Source of the DNA: Bin87 sp965116565
GTDB taxonomy: Bacteria; Chloroflexota; Dehalococcoidia; Lucifugimonadales; UBA3495
Assembly: GCA_965116565.1 (NCBI GenBank)
Contig: OZ220699.1
Coordinates: 1,240,001-1,304,000 of the forward strand
Direction: 5' to 3'
Length of the DNA: 64,000 nucleotides
Shown here: piece after piece, positions 28,638-38,046 of the stretch
Layout of the letters: the number at the start of each line of letters is the position of its first letter
Position numbering within the stretch: the first letter of the stretch is position 1
Translations under genes and position numbers: made by a program
Notes under the pieces: model-generated
Told to the model about the DNA's origin: nothing
What the model saw: only the letters and a program-made list of their open reading frames with translations
The model's database searches: none

Positions 28638-28735
28638 CGTAGTTCTATGACACTCTGGTTCGAAATCTGAATCCCACGCGCCGCCAAGGGCCTGCGCAGC
28701 CCTACCACCCAATCCCCTGCCGTCAACGATTTTAG

Positions 28736-30262
28736 CAGCTGGCCAACGAGGACGACGAGTCGGAAGCTACGTACACGCCCGATGCCGAGGCCGCCACGCG
28801 ATACCGGATCAGGTACGGCGAGCTCGAGGGCCAGCCACGGCCCACCGGCGCCGCCGTCGGCACGAACATCACGGTGGAAAACCTCTTCGGCAACCAGCCC
28901 GCCCGGCTCAAGTTCCTGCGCACGAAGCCCACCGAAGCCGCCCAGGTCCAGCGCATCGTCTCACGCTACGCCACAGCCTACCCCCACGTCCGCTTCGCGT
29001 ACACGAACGACGGCAACGAAACCTTCCGCACCAACGGCACCGGCAAGCTGGCAGAAACCATCCTCAGCATCATGGGCCACGATGTGGCAAGCAAGATGCT
29101 GCCCGTCCTGCTCAACGCCGACGACGTTCAGGTCTCCGGCTACGTCAGCAACACGGACCTGCACCGCTCCAATCGCAACGACATCTCGGTGACCGTCAAC
29201 GGCCGCTGGGTACAGGACAGCAACCTTTCGTACGCCATCGAGCAGGGCTACGGCAACTCGCTGCCCATGGGACGGCGCCCCATCGCCGTGCTCCACCTTG
29301 TCGTGCCGGCCGAGACCGTTGACGTGAACGCCCACCCGACGAAGCAGGAAGTCAGGTTCCGCCACGAGTCGAAGATATTCGCCACCATCCAGCGCGCTGT
29401 GCGGGAAGCGCTTTCGAACCACGGCGTCATCCACCAGCCGGCCAGCCGACCATTCGGCTCGTCGCGCCAGCGGAACTACGGCCGCCCAGCACCCGACAAC
29501 GCCAGGTTCGACCAGGAACCCGAGATCCGCCAACTGGCCGACGAGCGAACCCACCCAATGCCGGACAGGCACAACCCTAGTCCAGCCGCGAGCCGACCCG
29601 AAAGCGAACGACGAAGCCCACAGCAGCCGGACGACGCGCTCGTCACGACCGACCTGCAAGCGGGGCAAAACCTCAGGAACACGATCCCCGAGCTGCGCCT
29701 CATCGGCCAAGCACAGCGCACCTTCATCCTCGCCGACGGCCCGGACGGGTTATACGTCCTCGACCAGCACGCCGCCCACGAACGGGTCATCTTCGACCGC
29801 GTGTTTCGTCAGCGCACCAGTCAGCCCGCGGACTCGCAGAAGCTCATGCTGCCCGAGCGGGCCACCCTCGACGAGTTCCAGCACGAGACCCTCGGACAGC
29901 ACCTCGAGCTCATCGAGCAGCAGGGATTCAGCCTGCAACAACTCGGCGACTTGATGTGGCAGATCAACGCCGTGCCGCTACCGCTAACGGCACCACACTG
30001 TGCAGGACCGGTGCACGCCCTGCAACGACTGCTGGACGAATTCGCCGCCGAGCAGATCGTCACCTCACCGCAACAAGCCGTCGCCGCCACCATCGCCTGC
30101 CACTCAGCAACTCGCGCCGGCGATGTGCTGGGCGTTGACGAGATGCAGGCCATCATTGAGCTGCTGGCTAAAACGCCGGAGCCGCACCGCTGCCCGCATG
30201 GGCGACCGACCATCGTCCAGATCTCGACGCTCCGGCTGGAGCAGGAGTTCCGGCGACGTTGA
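28736..30262 (+). pseudogene. mutL: mutL lacking the N-terminal ATPase region
   Basis: MutL mismatch-repair protein. The readable frame starts after a TAG at 28733 with QLANEDDESEATYTPDAEAA, then VTVENLFGNQPARLKFLR... equivalents (NLFGNQPARLKFL), NGRWVQD, VVPAETVDVNAHPTKQEVRF, and the C-terminal dimerisation domain with LIGQAQRTFILADGPDG and LYVLDQHAAHER, CHSATRAGD and CPHGRPT. About the first 100 residues, including the GHKL motifs for ATP binding, are absent. An internal ATG at 28874 could give a 462-aa truncated product, but it could not act as a normal ATPase. The break abuts the DUF2971 operon. A functional mutL may exist elsewhere. Confidence 0.85.
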
Positions 30263-30478
30263 GCGAAGGCCACACCAGACACCGCTGACTAGAGGCGACC
30301 AGTTATTTCCGAACGCCAAGGGCGCGGTGTGCGTGGCACCACGAGGGGATGGCCGCGTCCTGTGACCTGCTACTCCGCGCTCTGAAGCCCGCCCCAAGCG
30401 GGACGACCGGCCAAGGGCACGAGTCACGCCATTCCGAGACATGAAGCAGCAGACCGTCAGGGACGGCCGTGGAGCGTT

Positions 30479-30631
30479 ATGTTGGCCAAGGTGACCCGCT
30501 CAGCCAGAGACAGAGTATTCAGTGCCGCCAGAACGGACATGCACACCGTCAATGCAGCCGCCGGCCCTCTCAGCCCCGTCGACTCCACCGACAACCTCGG
30601 CGACTGGCCTGTGCCGAAACCGGTGTCCTGA
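30479..30631 (+). CDS. Possible 50-aa ORF, unknown
   Basis: ATG TTG GCC... reads MLAKVTRSARDRVFSAARTD and ends PVPKPVS. GGCCGTGGAG lies just upstream, but the fit as a ribosome binding site is weak. It fills the gap between mutL and a convergent nuclease gene. Could equally be noncoding. Confidence 0.2.
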   Translation: MLAKVTRSARDRVFSAARTDMHTVNAAAGPLSPVDSTDNLGDWPVPKPVS

Positions 30632-31846
30632 TCACAAACCGAACTCCGCACGAATCGCACCAACCAAACGAGGATGGTCCTCTTCAAAGAAGCGACCGAT
30701 GGCCTGTTCAACTTCGGCCTTCGCGCTACGGTAGTCGGGCAGCGGCTTGTTGGGTTTTCCGGGTAGCCTCGTCCAATAGATGGTCTGCCAGCTTTTGCTC
30801 AAGCTGGCAGAGTTCACCATCTTAACGCCCGGGATCCCGTCTTCCCTCTGGGACAGGTCATACAGTCTTTGGCGGACCTCTTGAGGACCTGGTCCGATGA
30901 TCAGGGCCAATCTGCGCGAAGCATACTTCGCTTCAAACAATAAGAGCCGTCCTGATTCCGTCCAGCCATCACCCCTCTTCAGATCGGCGATCTCGTCTAA
31001 CTCGGGCACGTAAAAACGATGCGCCAAGTCATGATGGTGATCGGCTTGCAACAGTTGAGGATGGTTCGCGATGGGCCCGTCAATGATGTCCCAATCGGTG
31101 GGCTTCACCGCGGGCCTTGACCTAATGATCAGGTCAATGGCCTCCTGATGCTTCTCGTAAATCTGCTGTGCCAAATCCTCAATGCTGCCCCCAGTCTCCA
31201 AAACGTGCCTCCCTAAAGTGTCGCTGTATTGCTCCAGGAAACCCCTCACGCGAGTGCTGAGGTTAGACCGACGAGCCTCGAGCGTTTGACAAATCAGCCG
31301 TTCAACATCGCCGTAACTGAAAGCGATGTACCTCGCCGCCACTCTGGGGTCTTCCGGGTCCCTGCCATCCGGAGTGAGAAAAATCGGGAACGATTCCAAA
31401 TCATATTGGTTCTGGACCTCAACGAGATAACGCCAGAGCTGGCACGGCGCCTCCTCCGCTTTGATCTTGTTCTCGATCAGGCAAACGAATTGGTCAGTTG
31501 GAGCAACAATCAATATGTCAATGCGGTGGCGCTCCGTAACGACCTCAGCGTCATCGAGCTTCCAGCGGTCGACGGTAATCGGAGTGACGGTTGTAGTGCC
31601 TTGCCGGATGCCTGCACGTGCTGCCTCGGAGAGGAACTTCCTGAGAAAGTAATCCCTCAAGCCGTGGGAGCCCCGGGGGTTGAGGAGCCAAGCCAAGAGC
31701 GCCGAATGCTGGAGCTCTCTGTGCTGGACTCCGAGCACATCGAACAGATTGAACTCAGCAAGTCGATCCTCCAACAGTTCGAAGTCTCGATCCAAGATCA
31801 GATTTTCCAAGGCCTCCCTTTGCGGTTCAAAACCTGCTGCAGTCAT
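30632..31846 (-). CDS. PD-(D/E)XK nuclease, PDDEXK_4-like (404 aa)
   Basis: FDVLGVQHRELQHSALLAWLLNP (residues 35-57) followed by LRDYFLRKFL is the characteristic start of the PDDEXK_4 family; the catalytic core RIDILIVA (Asp110) and CLIENKIKAEEAPCQL (E125-N-K127 plus Gln) follows. The C-terminal 200 residues contain a second alpha/beta region (GRLLLFEAKYASRRLALIIG). GGAG lies about 8 nt before the chosen ATG; the frame continues to 31951 without another site. Such stand-alone nucleases are common in defence islands. No cognate methyltransferase is adjacent. Confidence 0.82.
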   Translation of the reverse strand: MTAAGFEPQREALENLILDRDFELLEDRLAEFNLFDVLGVQHRELQHSALLAWLLNPRGSHGLRDYFLRKFLSEAARAGIRQGTTTVTPITVDRWKLDDAEVVTERHRIDILIVAPTDQFVCLIENKIKAEEAPCQLWRYLVEVQNQYDLESFPIFLTPDGRDPEDPRVAARYIAFSYGDVERLICQTLEARRSNLSTRVRGFLEQYSDTLGRHVLETGGSIEDLAQQIYEKHQEAIDLIIRSRPAVKPTDWDIIDGPIANHPQLLQADHHHDLAHRFYVPELDEIADLKRGDGWTESGRLLLFEAKYASRRLALIIGPGPQEVRQRLYDLSQREDGIPGVKMVNSASLSKSWQTIYWTRLPGKPNKPLPDYRSAKAEVEQAIGRFFEEDHPRLVGAIRAEFGL

Positions 31847-31917
31847 GGCAATTCTCCGATTAGCACAAGTTGCCGATGGCGTCGCCTCGTTGGGGAATGA
31901 CATATTGCCATAGTATT

Positions 31918-32425
31918 GAGGCAATTTCGCTACTCGTACCCGCGCCATCATTAGGGTGCCCCGCCCACATCATTGCCCCAGCACATCCGAGTTGCTAACC
32001 TGTAAAGACAGTAGGAGGCTACCCAAGTGACCACCGAGCAGTATCGACAGGCCAGCGAGCATTTTCTCGCGCAGGCCAGAACAGAACTCGCCGCCGGCGA
32101 TCTTGCCCAAGCATCCGAGAAAGGTTGGGGCGCCACCGCCCAGATGCTCAAGGCCATCGCCGAACAGCGCGGCTGGGAGCACAGCCGGCACCGACACTAC
32201 CACAGAGCAGCCAGCCGGCTGCGCTCGGAAACCGGTGACGGCGACATCCATCGCCTATTCGCCGTTGCGAGCGCGCTCCATGAGAACTTCTACGAGAACG
32301 ACATGGACGCCGATTTAGTAGCCGAAAGCCTCGGCGATGTAGAGGCTCTGTTGGACAAACTTTCTCCCCTGCTGGCACAGACGTAGTCTCAGCCACGCTG
32401 CGACGGCGAGTAGCGAAATCGCCTA
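31918..32425. mobile_element. Inverted-repeat-bounded segment carrying a PaREP1-like gene
   Basis: GAGGCAATTTCGCTACTC (31918-31935) faces GAGTAGCGAAATCGCCTA (32408-32425), with TATT just outside both. The ~508-bp segment between holds one small gene. The same inverted repeat recurs near 46.6, 46.9 and 48.5 kb, so it looks like the end of a non-autonomous element. No transposase is inside. No clear target-site duplication seen. Confidence 0.55.
32027..32386 (+). CDS. PaREP1/HEPN-like small protein (119 aa)
   Basis: All-helical protein with QASEHFLAQARTELAAGDLA, then QASEKGWGATAQMLKAIAEQ and RGWEHSRHRHYHRAASRL. This pattern (paired helices, GWGA, and a His-rich segment) is typical of PaREP1-type relatives of HEPN domains, some of which are RNases or toxin partners. 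GTG start with TAGGAGG 8 nt upstream. No nucleotidyltransferase gene lies next to it, so a toxin-antitoxin role is unsupported. It is the only gene inside a pair of inverted repeats. Confidence 0.65.
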   Translation: MTTEQYRQASEHFLAQARTELAAGDLAQASEKGWGATAQMLKAIAEQRGWEHSRHRHYHRAASRLRSETGDGDIHRLFAVASALHENFYENDMDADLVAESLGDVEALLDKLSPLLAQT

Positions 32426-32626
32426 ATAGTATTCGACCCGTTGGTGACGATCCGCAGCCGAGGTGGGGCATCTCACTGCCATCTCTGCCGCGAGCGAAAG
32501 CCGCCGCGGTTCTCGCGTCCGAAGAGCAATTCGCCTCAGGGTCACTAAAACGCGCCCGGTGGCTCTTTCCGGCAGAAAATGGGGCTATCGCGAGCGCCCA
32601 ACGAAATTGACCATCCACCGGCATGA

Positions 32627-32651
32627 GGCCGTCCCGTTGGGCGGCCTTTTT
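32627..32651 (+). terminator. Rho-independent terminator
   Basis: GGCCGTCCC-GTT-GGGCGGCC, a strong stem with one bulge, is followed by TTTTT. Placed 240 nt after the PaREP1-like gene and before the DUF262 gene, so it probably ends a rightward transcript and isolates the DUF262 gene. Confidence 0.7.
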
Positions 32652-32956
32652 GCTGCACCGTCGAAACCGACCGGACGCCATGCAGCCAGCCGCCGGCAGA
32701 TTGAATCCTCCCCGGCCCGAGCTTGGCCCGCGTGAAGCGTTGGTTGGGATCCTCGCGGCTCCAGCGCCACACATCGCTCCGGAACCAAGTAGGCCGTCGG
32801 GCAGAGCGGCCCGGATCACTCGCGCCAGCGGCTGCACAATGACGAAGACACACGCTACGGCGCCGTCGATGGGCGCCAACATCCGTCCCGCACACCCGCA
32901 CGGCCGGTTGTCTCAAAAGGACCACGGCATGACCAACTGAAAGAAGGAGAAAACGC

Positions 32957-34519
32957 ATGACCACCATTCGCAACATCGTCGAGGAAATGAGCCAGGGCAC
33001 CGCTTACTGCGAGTACTGGCAGCGCGACTGGTCCTGGACCAAATCCCACATCGCCACCCTCTGGGACTCCCTGTTCAAGGGCCATCCCATCGGCCTCTTC
33101 ACTTTCTGGGAACAGCCCACGCCCGAGGGGCAGGTCCACAAGTTGATCGTCGACGGCCAGCAGCGCCTGCTCAGCATCTACACTGCCATGGAAAACGCCC
33201 TGCCGCCAACCATCCTGCCCAACGCTCCCGCTCCGCCCCTGGGGCTCCACGTCAACGTCCTCACCGGCAACTTCCGGTTCCGGACTCCGATGATGAACAG
33301 CCGGCCCCAGTGGATGGCAGTCTGCGACATCATTCGAGACGACGCCGCCAAGCTGGAGGCCATGGAGCAGGAACTACGGCCCAAGCGGACCGGCAAGGAA
33401 TGGCGGCAGTGCGTCCGCAACATTCGAACCATTCAGAACATCGCCGACCGGCAGATCATGGTCTCGACCATCGCCCCCGAGATCAAGCTCCAGGAAGTGA
33501 TGGAACTCTTCGCCCGCATGCAGAACAACGGGCGCAAGGTCACCCAGGACGACATCGAAACCATGTGGGTGTCGCCCAAGTGGCCCGCTGCCCGTTCGAC
33601 CATACACGACATGATCGCAAAGTGGCAGGACACCCCGCTACGCAACGTGGTCACCAAGTCGAACATCATCAGGGTGGTGGGCATTCTCCTGAACGGCCGT
33701 CAGCAACGCTACGGCTTGAGCCGCGCCGACGCCTCACCCGAGCGAATTCAGGGAGCCTTCGCGGAAGCGGACGACAACCTGAACGTAATTGGAGCCGCCA
33801 TGGAGCTGCATCTGGCCATCAGGGCCAAGAACACCTTCCGCACCGTGGCGCCCATCTCGGTGCTGGCACGCTACCTGCAAACCCACGGCGGCGCCTTCCC
33901 GACGCCGGAAGACGAAATCAAGGCCATGGCCTACCTGCTGACCACCACGCTGCGCGGGTACCGCGGCGGCTCCTCGGCCAGCTCCGTCAACCAAGAACTG
34001 GACGCCCTGGACACAGACAACCCGTGGCACGAGCTGCGGAAAATCTCCGACTCCCGCCACGGGCCCAGCCTGACCGAGCCGACCCGCTACGACTACCAGA
34101 TCAAGTCGCCCAGCCCCCACCACATCCTGGTGCAGGCGCTGCGGATGCGCCCAACGTGCAAGGACTGGGTCACGGGCCAGACCCTGCGCGACATCAATCC
34201 CGACGAACTGGTGGAGCACCACCTCTTCAGCAAGGATGCTCTTCCCGACCCCGACCTGTATCACTGCCTGGCCAACACCGTGCTCGTCAGCGCCACCACG
34301 GCCAAGAGCATCAAGGCGCAACGGTCGCCGGAACAGTACCTGCACAAGATCGCAGCGCAGATGCCTGACATGCTGCGCCACCACCAGATTCCCGACGAGC
34401 GGACCCTGTGGGCGCCGCAGAACTTCTACAAGCTCGCCGCAGCGCGCACCGCCATGATCGCCGATGACGCTACCGACCTCATCACCACCATGCAGCAGGG
34501 CAAGAGCCCATCCGCCTGA
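32957..34519 (+). CDS. DUF262 (GmrS/ParB-like) protein with C-terminal HNH-like motif (520 aa)
   Basis: Residues 1-110 hold the DUF262 signature: YCEYWQRDWSWTKSHIATLW, GLFTFWE and the nucleotide-handling KLIVDGQQRLLSIY (62-75). The C-terminal quarter has LVEHHLFSKDALPD and LANTVLVSATTAKSIKAQRSPEQYL, the layout of DUF1524/GmrD-type HNH nucleases with a HH where DHxxP is usual. The two halves in one chain match single-protein type IV restriction enzymes of the GmrSD kind, which cut modified phage DNA. AAGAAGGAG lies about 9 nt upstream of the ATG. No partner gene. Activity of the HNH part is uncertain because its motif is non-canonical. Confidence 0.8.
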   Translation: MTTIRNIVEEMSQGTAYCEYWQRDWSWTKSHIATLWDSLFKGHPIGLFTFWEQPTPEGQVHKLIVDGQQRLLSIYTAMENALPPTILPNAPAPPLGLHVNVLTGNFRFRTPMMNSRPQWMAVCDIIRDDAAKLEAMEQELRPKRTGKEWRQCVRNIRTIQNIADRQIMVSTIAPEIKLQEVMELFARMQNNGRKVTQDDIETMWVSPKWPAARSTIHDMIAKWQDTPLRNVVTKSNIIRVVGILLNGRQQRYGLSRADASPERIQGAFAEADDNLNVIGAAMELHLAIRAKNTFRTVAPISVLARYLQTHGGAFPTPEDEIKAMAYLLTTTLRGYRGGSSASSVNQELDALDTDNPWHELRKISDSRHGPSLTEPTRYDYQIKSPSPHHILVQALRMRPTCKDWVTGQTLRDINPDELVEHHLFSKDALPDPDLYHCLANTVLVSATTAKSIKAQRSPEQYLHKIAAQMPDMLRHHQIPDERTLWAPQNFYKLAAARTAMIADDATDLITTMQQGKSPSA

Positions 34520-34915
34520 CTGTGGCGCCACTCCAGCAGGCCACCCCCAGACTCACGGGCTGAGGACGTAGTCCCAGCCAGCGGACACGGTAGGCCGCCC
34601 AAAGCCGCGCCAGCAAAGCACTCGCTGGCGTAGCCGACAGCTAGCCAAGTGCCGGCGCGACCGCCACCGAACGGCAAAGCAGGTGGCTCTCGAGGAAGGG
34701 CCAGCCGGTTTCGCTTCCGGCGCCGGATGCCGAAATCTCGCCCGCGCAGCCAACGGCCTCATTGTGGGCAGAATTACCATGGCCATCCCGAGCGGGTTTC
34801 CTGGCAGACAGCTGTCTCTTTGACAATCGGAACGTTGATCGGCATATTGGTTTCACTGCTCCCCGCGGTCCGCCGGCACCAAACCGAGCGCACCGCGGGG
34901 TTTGTCTTGGCCCTC
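34520..34915. other. Intergenic with one copy of a dispersed repeat
   Basis: No gene seen. Holds copy 1 of the dispersed structured repeat (listed separately) and some hydrophobic-coding frame upstream of the NYN relic whose start is unclear. Confidence 0.4.
34694..34755 (+). repeat. Dispersed structured repeat, copy 1
   Basis: Contains CCGGTTTCGCTTCCGGCGCC followed by GGATGCCGAAATCTCGCCCG, matching the core of the copies at 45.5, 46.4 and 50.0-50.2 kb. The 5' hairpin seen in other copies is weak here. Confidence 0.55.
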
Positions 34916-35508
34916 ATGACCAGCCCTCTTCGCCTGACGTTGTTCATCGGCTACCAGAACGCCTACCGGTGCGCTCGCGACGCCTTTTTCCTCAATCCTC
35001 AGTCCGGCAGCGATGGCCATTTGAAACCCGTAGAGTTGGGCAAGCTGATTGAGAGCAGGGGCGACCCAAACGGCACGCCCTACAGCCCCTCGGAAGTGCG
35101 GGTGTACTCAGGACGCCGAACCGGAACCGGACTCGGCGTACCTTCTCCGCTCATCGGACACAGAGCCAAGGCTGGGCGCGGGACGGAGCTACGGTCATAG
35201 AGAGGGAACTCCGGTACCCGCAAGGACAGCCTCAGGAAAAAGGTATCGGCGTCGCGTTGGCCATCGACTTCGTGAGGCTGGGAATCGCGGGCGACCACGA
35301 TGTCGGCGTGATCATGTCCACCGACAACGACCTTGCACCGGCACTCGAGACCGTACAGGATCATGGTCCATCCGGATGCCGCGTCGCGGTTGCCGCTTGG
35401 GGTGTGCAAGGTCAGGACCAGAGGCTTTGGCTCCCAAACGGCCCGCTCTGGTGCCACTGGTTGAGCCTGGCGGACTACGGCGCGGTGGCAGATCGGACCA
35501 GATACTGA
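34916..35508 (+). pseudogene. NYN-domain (PIN-like RNase) gene with frameshift
   Basis: The first frame reads LTLFIGYQNAYRCARDAFFL, LKPVELGKLIES and VRVYSGRRTGTG. After a one-base shift near 35170 it continues as WARDGATVIERELRYP, EKGIGVALAIDFVRLGIAGD and DVGVIMSTDNDLAPALETV. This is the NYN/LabA-like order (FxDxxN, R-x-LrYP, EKGxDVxLAxD, SxDxDLxP). The first catalytic Asp is replaced (F-I-G-Y-Q-N), so the copy would be impaired even without the frameshift. No ribosome binding site is seen before the ATG. Confidence 0.7.
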
Positions 35509-35663
35509 CGCCCGTCGGCGGAGCGTCTGCCGTTACGTTGCTCGTTTTCTCGCCGGACAACCGCCACTGGGCGGCTGTTCGACGGCAAACCCACCCGACA
35601 GCACGACGCGGACTTCGTGGCAACGGTACTCGGCGGCGAGCGCATTGCCGCGCAGAACCTGAA

Positions 35664-35900
35664 GTGGCACAACCGGAATTCAGGGAACAGTTGCCGCGGT
35701 TTGCCTACTACCCCTTCGGCGGCGGTCCCCGCCCGTGCATCGGGGAAGGCTTCGCCTGGATGGGAGCCCTGCTGCTGTTGGCGATGCTGGGCCAACCCTG
35801 GACCATGCACGACGTCCCCCGCCGCCGGATCGAGCAGGTGCCCCTGGTTTCCCTTCGCCTCAAGGGCGGCATGCCCGTGTTCCTCGAAAGGCACAGCTGA
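35664..35900 (+). pseudogene. Cytochrome P450 C-terminal fragment
   Basis: Reads VAQPEFREQLPRFAYYPFGG, then GPRPCIGEGFAWMGALLLLA to the stop after PVFLERHS. FGGGPRPCIG is the haem-ligand loop with the proximal Cys; the following helix and terminal strands are typical. Everything before the last ~80 residues is missing, and the upstream 150 nt are unrelated. It is a relic. Confidence 0.8.
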
Positions 35901-36199
35901 GACAAACCGCTGCGACACCATGGCCAGTGGGGCCGCATCATTCCCCCACGTTCAGATTGGCCACGAACACTCGGCACGCTCGAGATCGCGCACCTGAGAA
36001 CCGGCGCTCGCTGCCGAGCAAACGTGCAGCGGACCGCCCTTAGCGGTGCGGCTCGTTTCTCGACTGGGCAACCGCCAACCCGAATTTCCGCAGCACAGGC
36101 CGCTGCCCGTTCGCCGGCGCCACTTCAGGCCCATCCCCTGTGTAGCGGTCCATGGCTCACCAGAGGCACTTGGACGGGAACCAAGGGACCAGTCGAGGC
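35901..36199. other. Intergenic between P450 relic and PAS-LuxR gene
   Basis: No gene or RNA recognised. A short stretch near 36085-36115 (CCCGAATTTCCGCAGCACAGG) loosely resembles the core of the dispersed repeat. Confidence 0.35.
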
Positions 36200-36228
36200 T
36201 GGGGATCATTCCGATGGAATGATCCCCA
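36200..36228 (-). terminator. Perfect hairpin over the stop codon of the LuxR-type gene
   Basis: Thirteen-bp arms (TGGGGATCATTCC and complement) with a three-base loop span the stop codon region. There is no T tract on the minus strand, so it may protect or process the mRNA end or terminate weakly. Confidence 0.5.
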
Positions 36229-37057
36229 GGCGCATGGCGATCATGACGGCGTCCAGGCGACTGGACGCACCCAACCTGCGCCTCAGGTTCTCGATGTGCT
36301 TCCGCACCGTGTACCAACTCACGCCCAGTTCCTCGGCAATGTACTTCGTCTCCCACCCCAAAGCCAGGTAGAACAGCACCTCCCGCTGCCGGTCGGTCAA
36401 GCTCACCTCGGCGGACCTGGGGCCTGTGCTTTCGCGGGCCGGGCCTCCATCATTCGATCCTTCGCCTTCCCCACCCAAGCCTCGGAAAGAACTCCCGAGG
36501 TACCGGTAAAGAGGATCATCTGATCCGTCGGCTTCCTCGCTCGACCCAAACACAGCGGCCCGGTCCTCGTCGTCCGACAAGAAATTTTGGGGACGCTCAT
36601 AGTGGACATCATCCGCACCGCGGCCGGCCCCACCGCCCAGCTCAATGAGCCGCTCGACATCTGCCGCCGGCGCCTCTTCTCCGGAATCGCCGAACAGGTA
36701 CACGAGCAGCGGTCCACTCTGTTCGACGCCCGACACCGCCATCGGCGTCACGACCAGCCACTTTCGCTCGCCCCAGGAACACCGCATCCGCAGCCTGCCG
36801 CGACCCGGCATCTGCCCATCTCGCAGACTGCGCATCATGGAGCAGCCGTCCTCGCAACCCTCGGAGAGGGCGATACCCACCGCCCCGCCGGCGACCGAGG
36901 CACATCGCCGGCCGACCACGCGCTCCGGCCTGTAGCCCAGAATCTCATGGGCACGGTCGTTCCAGAAAACGACCGTTTGGTCCGTCGTAAGCACGAACGC
37001 CCCGCACGAAACCGACGACAGTAGCCCGATCAGCCCATCCGGCGTCAAGTTGTCCAT
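36206..37057 (-). CDS. PAS-LuxR type transcriptional regulator (283 aa)
   Basis: Residues 10-60 form a PAS domain (GAFVLTTDQTVVFWNDRAHE, ILGYRPERVVGRRCA) followed by a Cys-containing loop (GCEDGCSM) and strands (RKWLVVTPMAV). A Gly/Asp/Ser-rich linker leads to a C-terminal LuxR/GerE helix-turn-helix: LTDRQREVLFYLALGWETKY, IAEELGVSWYTVRKHIENL. It is a cytoplasmic sensor-regulator of the kind common in Chloroflexota and Actinobacteria. The start is uncertain: this ATG has GGGAG directly abutting it, and a TTG ten codons upstream (37087) is the alternative. Target genes unknown; the divergent unit to the right is the nearest candidate. Confidence 0.8.
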   Translation of the reverse strand: MDNLTPDGLIGLLSSVSCGAFVLTTDQTVVFWNDRAHEILGYRPERVVGRRCASVAGGAVGIALSEGCEDGCSMMRSLRDGQMPGRGRLRMRCSWGERKWLVVTPMAVSGVEQSGPLLVYLFGDSGEEAPAADVERLIELGGGAGRGADDVHYERPQNFLSDDEDRAAVFGSSEEADGSDDPLYRYLGSSFRGLGGEGEGSNDGGPARESTGPRSAEVSLTDRQREVLFYLALGWETKYIAEELGVSWYTVRKHIENLRRRLGASSRLDAVMIAMRLGIIPSE

Positions 37058-37432
37058 CTCCCGCTCGTGGACCACCTGGGCCCACAAGCATCTGGTTTCG
37101 GACTGCGCCCTTATCCGGACGTGTCCAACAACAGCCTCATCCCATCCCCCGCACCAGCAAAACGTAAAATCTCCGCGACGTATGGTCTATTAGACAGATG
37201 CCTAATCCAGTGTTGGAACGCCATCTGCCCCTGAGGTTCAGCATCATGAATCCAACAGGCATAAAATCGCTGTTCTATGCCTTAAATACGACACCAGCTC
37301 GTTGACGGTTGTCAGACAAAAGCACTACACTCGCTCCGCATCGAGCTCGGTGAAGCAGGTAGGACACATACACCTTCATCCCGCTGGGGCCGGACATGGT
37401 CCAACACCGGAGCTTCGAGCGGAGGTTCGTCA
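37058..37432. promoter_or_regulatory. Divergent regulatory region with predicted promoter
   Basis: TTGACG (37302-37307), an 18-nt spacer and TACACT (37326-37331) form a good sigma-70-type promoter reading right, about 100 nt before the 37433 start. A short inverted repeat ATTAG...CTAAT (37189-37206) lies between the two genes and could bind a regulator. Confidence 0.5.
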
Positions 37433-37885
37433 ATGAAGAAAGAACTCGCAGCCGTCGCCACGGGCACTGACAAGAATGCCCTCGTCGAGTGGCTTACCGA
37501 TTTCAGATTAGGGTCCGTTCCCAAGCGGAGTGCAAAGGTAGCCATTGCGCCGTACTCAGACACGGACGAACCGCTCCAGTGGCGTCACGTCACAGGATCT
37601 GGAGTTCTCTCTTTCCGGGCATCGCCACTGCAGGCGGTTCAAGGCGTGACCACCGAACTACCCGCACCCGAGTGCAGGCACTTCGTCCATCGTGAAATCG
37701 CCGACCAGGACCACCACACGACCACGCGGGGGCGCTGCCCCGAACTGCCAGTGATGACCCGCAGATCGAAACCCCCGTGGAGACGTTGGACCACCGCCCC
37801 TGGCCGGACCCAAACCCCCGCGGGAAACAACAGCCGCCGCAGGGGCACCCCTGTGTTGTCCACCCCGAGGACAATCACCGGTTAA
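37433..37885 (+). CDS. Hypothetical protein, C-terminal part doubtful (up to 150 aa)
   Basis: GAGCGGAGG with 7-nt spacing before ATG and a promoter-like sequence upstream support translation. The first ~65 residues (MKKELAAVATGTDKNALVEW, LGSVPKRSAKVAIAPYSD, WRHVTGSGVLSF) look like a real soluble protein; from about residue 70 the composition turns Arg/Pro/Thr-rich, as in a shifted frame, so a frameshift may have replaced the original C-terminus. No family recognised. Confidence 0.45.
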   Translation: MKKELAAVATGTDKNALVEWLTDFRLGSVPKRSAKVAIAPYSDTDEPLQWRHVTGSGVLSFRASPLQAVQGVTTELPAPECRHFVHREIADQDHHTTTRGRCPELPVMTRRSKPPWRRWTTAPGRTQTPAGNNSRRRGTPVLSTPRTITG

Positions 37886-38046
37886 TCGTCGTCGCCGCTC
37901 GCTGTCCGAGCGGTTTTTGCATGTTTCTCGGCGACCATTCCGCAGCCCTGCGGGCGGCTTAAACCTCCCCGAACTGATCGCGCCGCCGAACGTGTCGCCA
38001 ACCCATGTTTGCCGGGACGGCACACCACGCTACGGAGGAAGCAACC

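Noticed and set aside
35049..35900. 283-aa cytochrome P450 gene
   Set aside because: Only the final ~80 residues are P450; the upstream part of the frame is antisense or shifted NYN-gene sequence.
37639..37878. Minus-strand ORF beginning MIVLGVDNTGVPLRRLLF
   Set aside because: It looks protein-like at first but overlaps a plus-strand gene with a strong ribosome binding site and turns low-complexity; unresolved, so not annotated.
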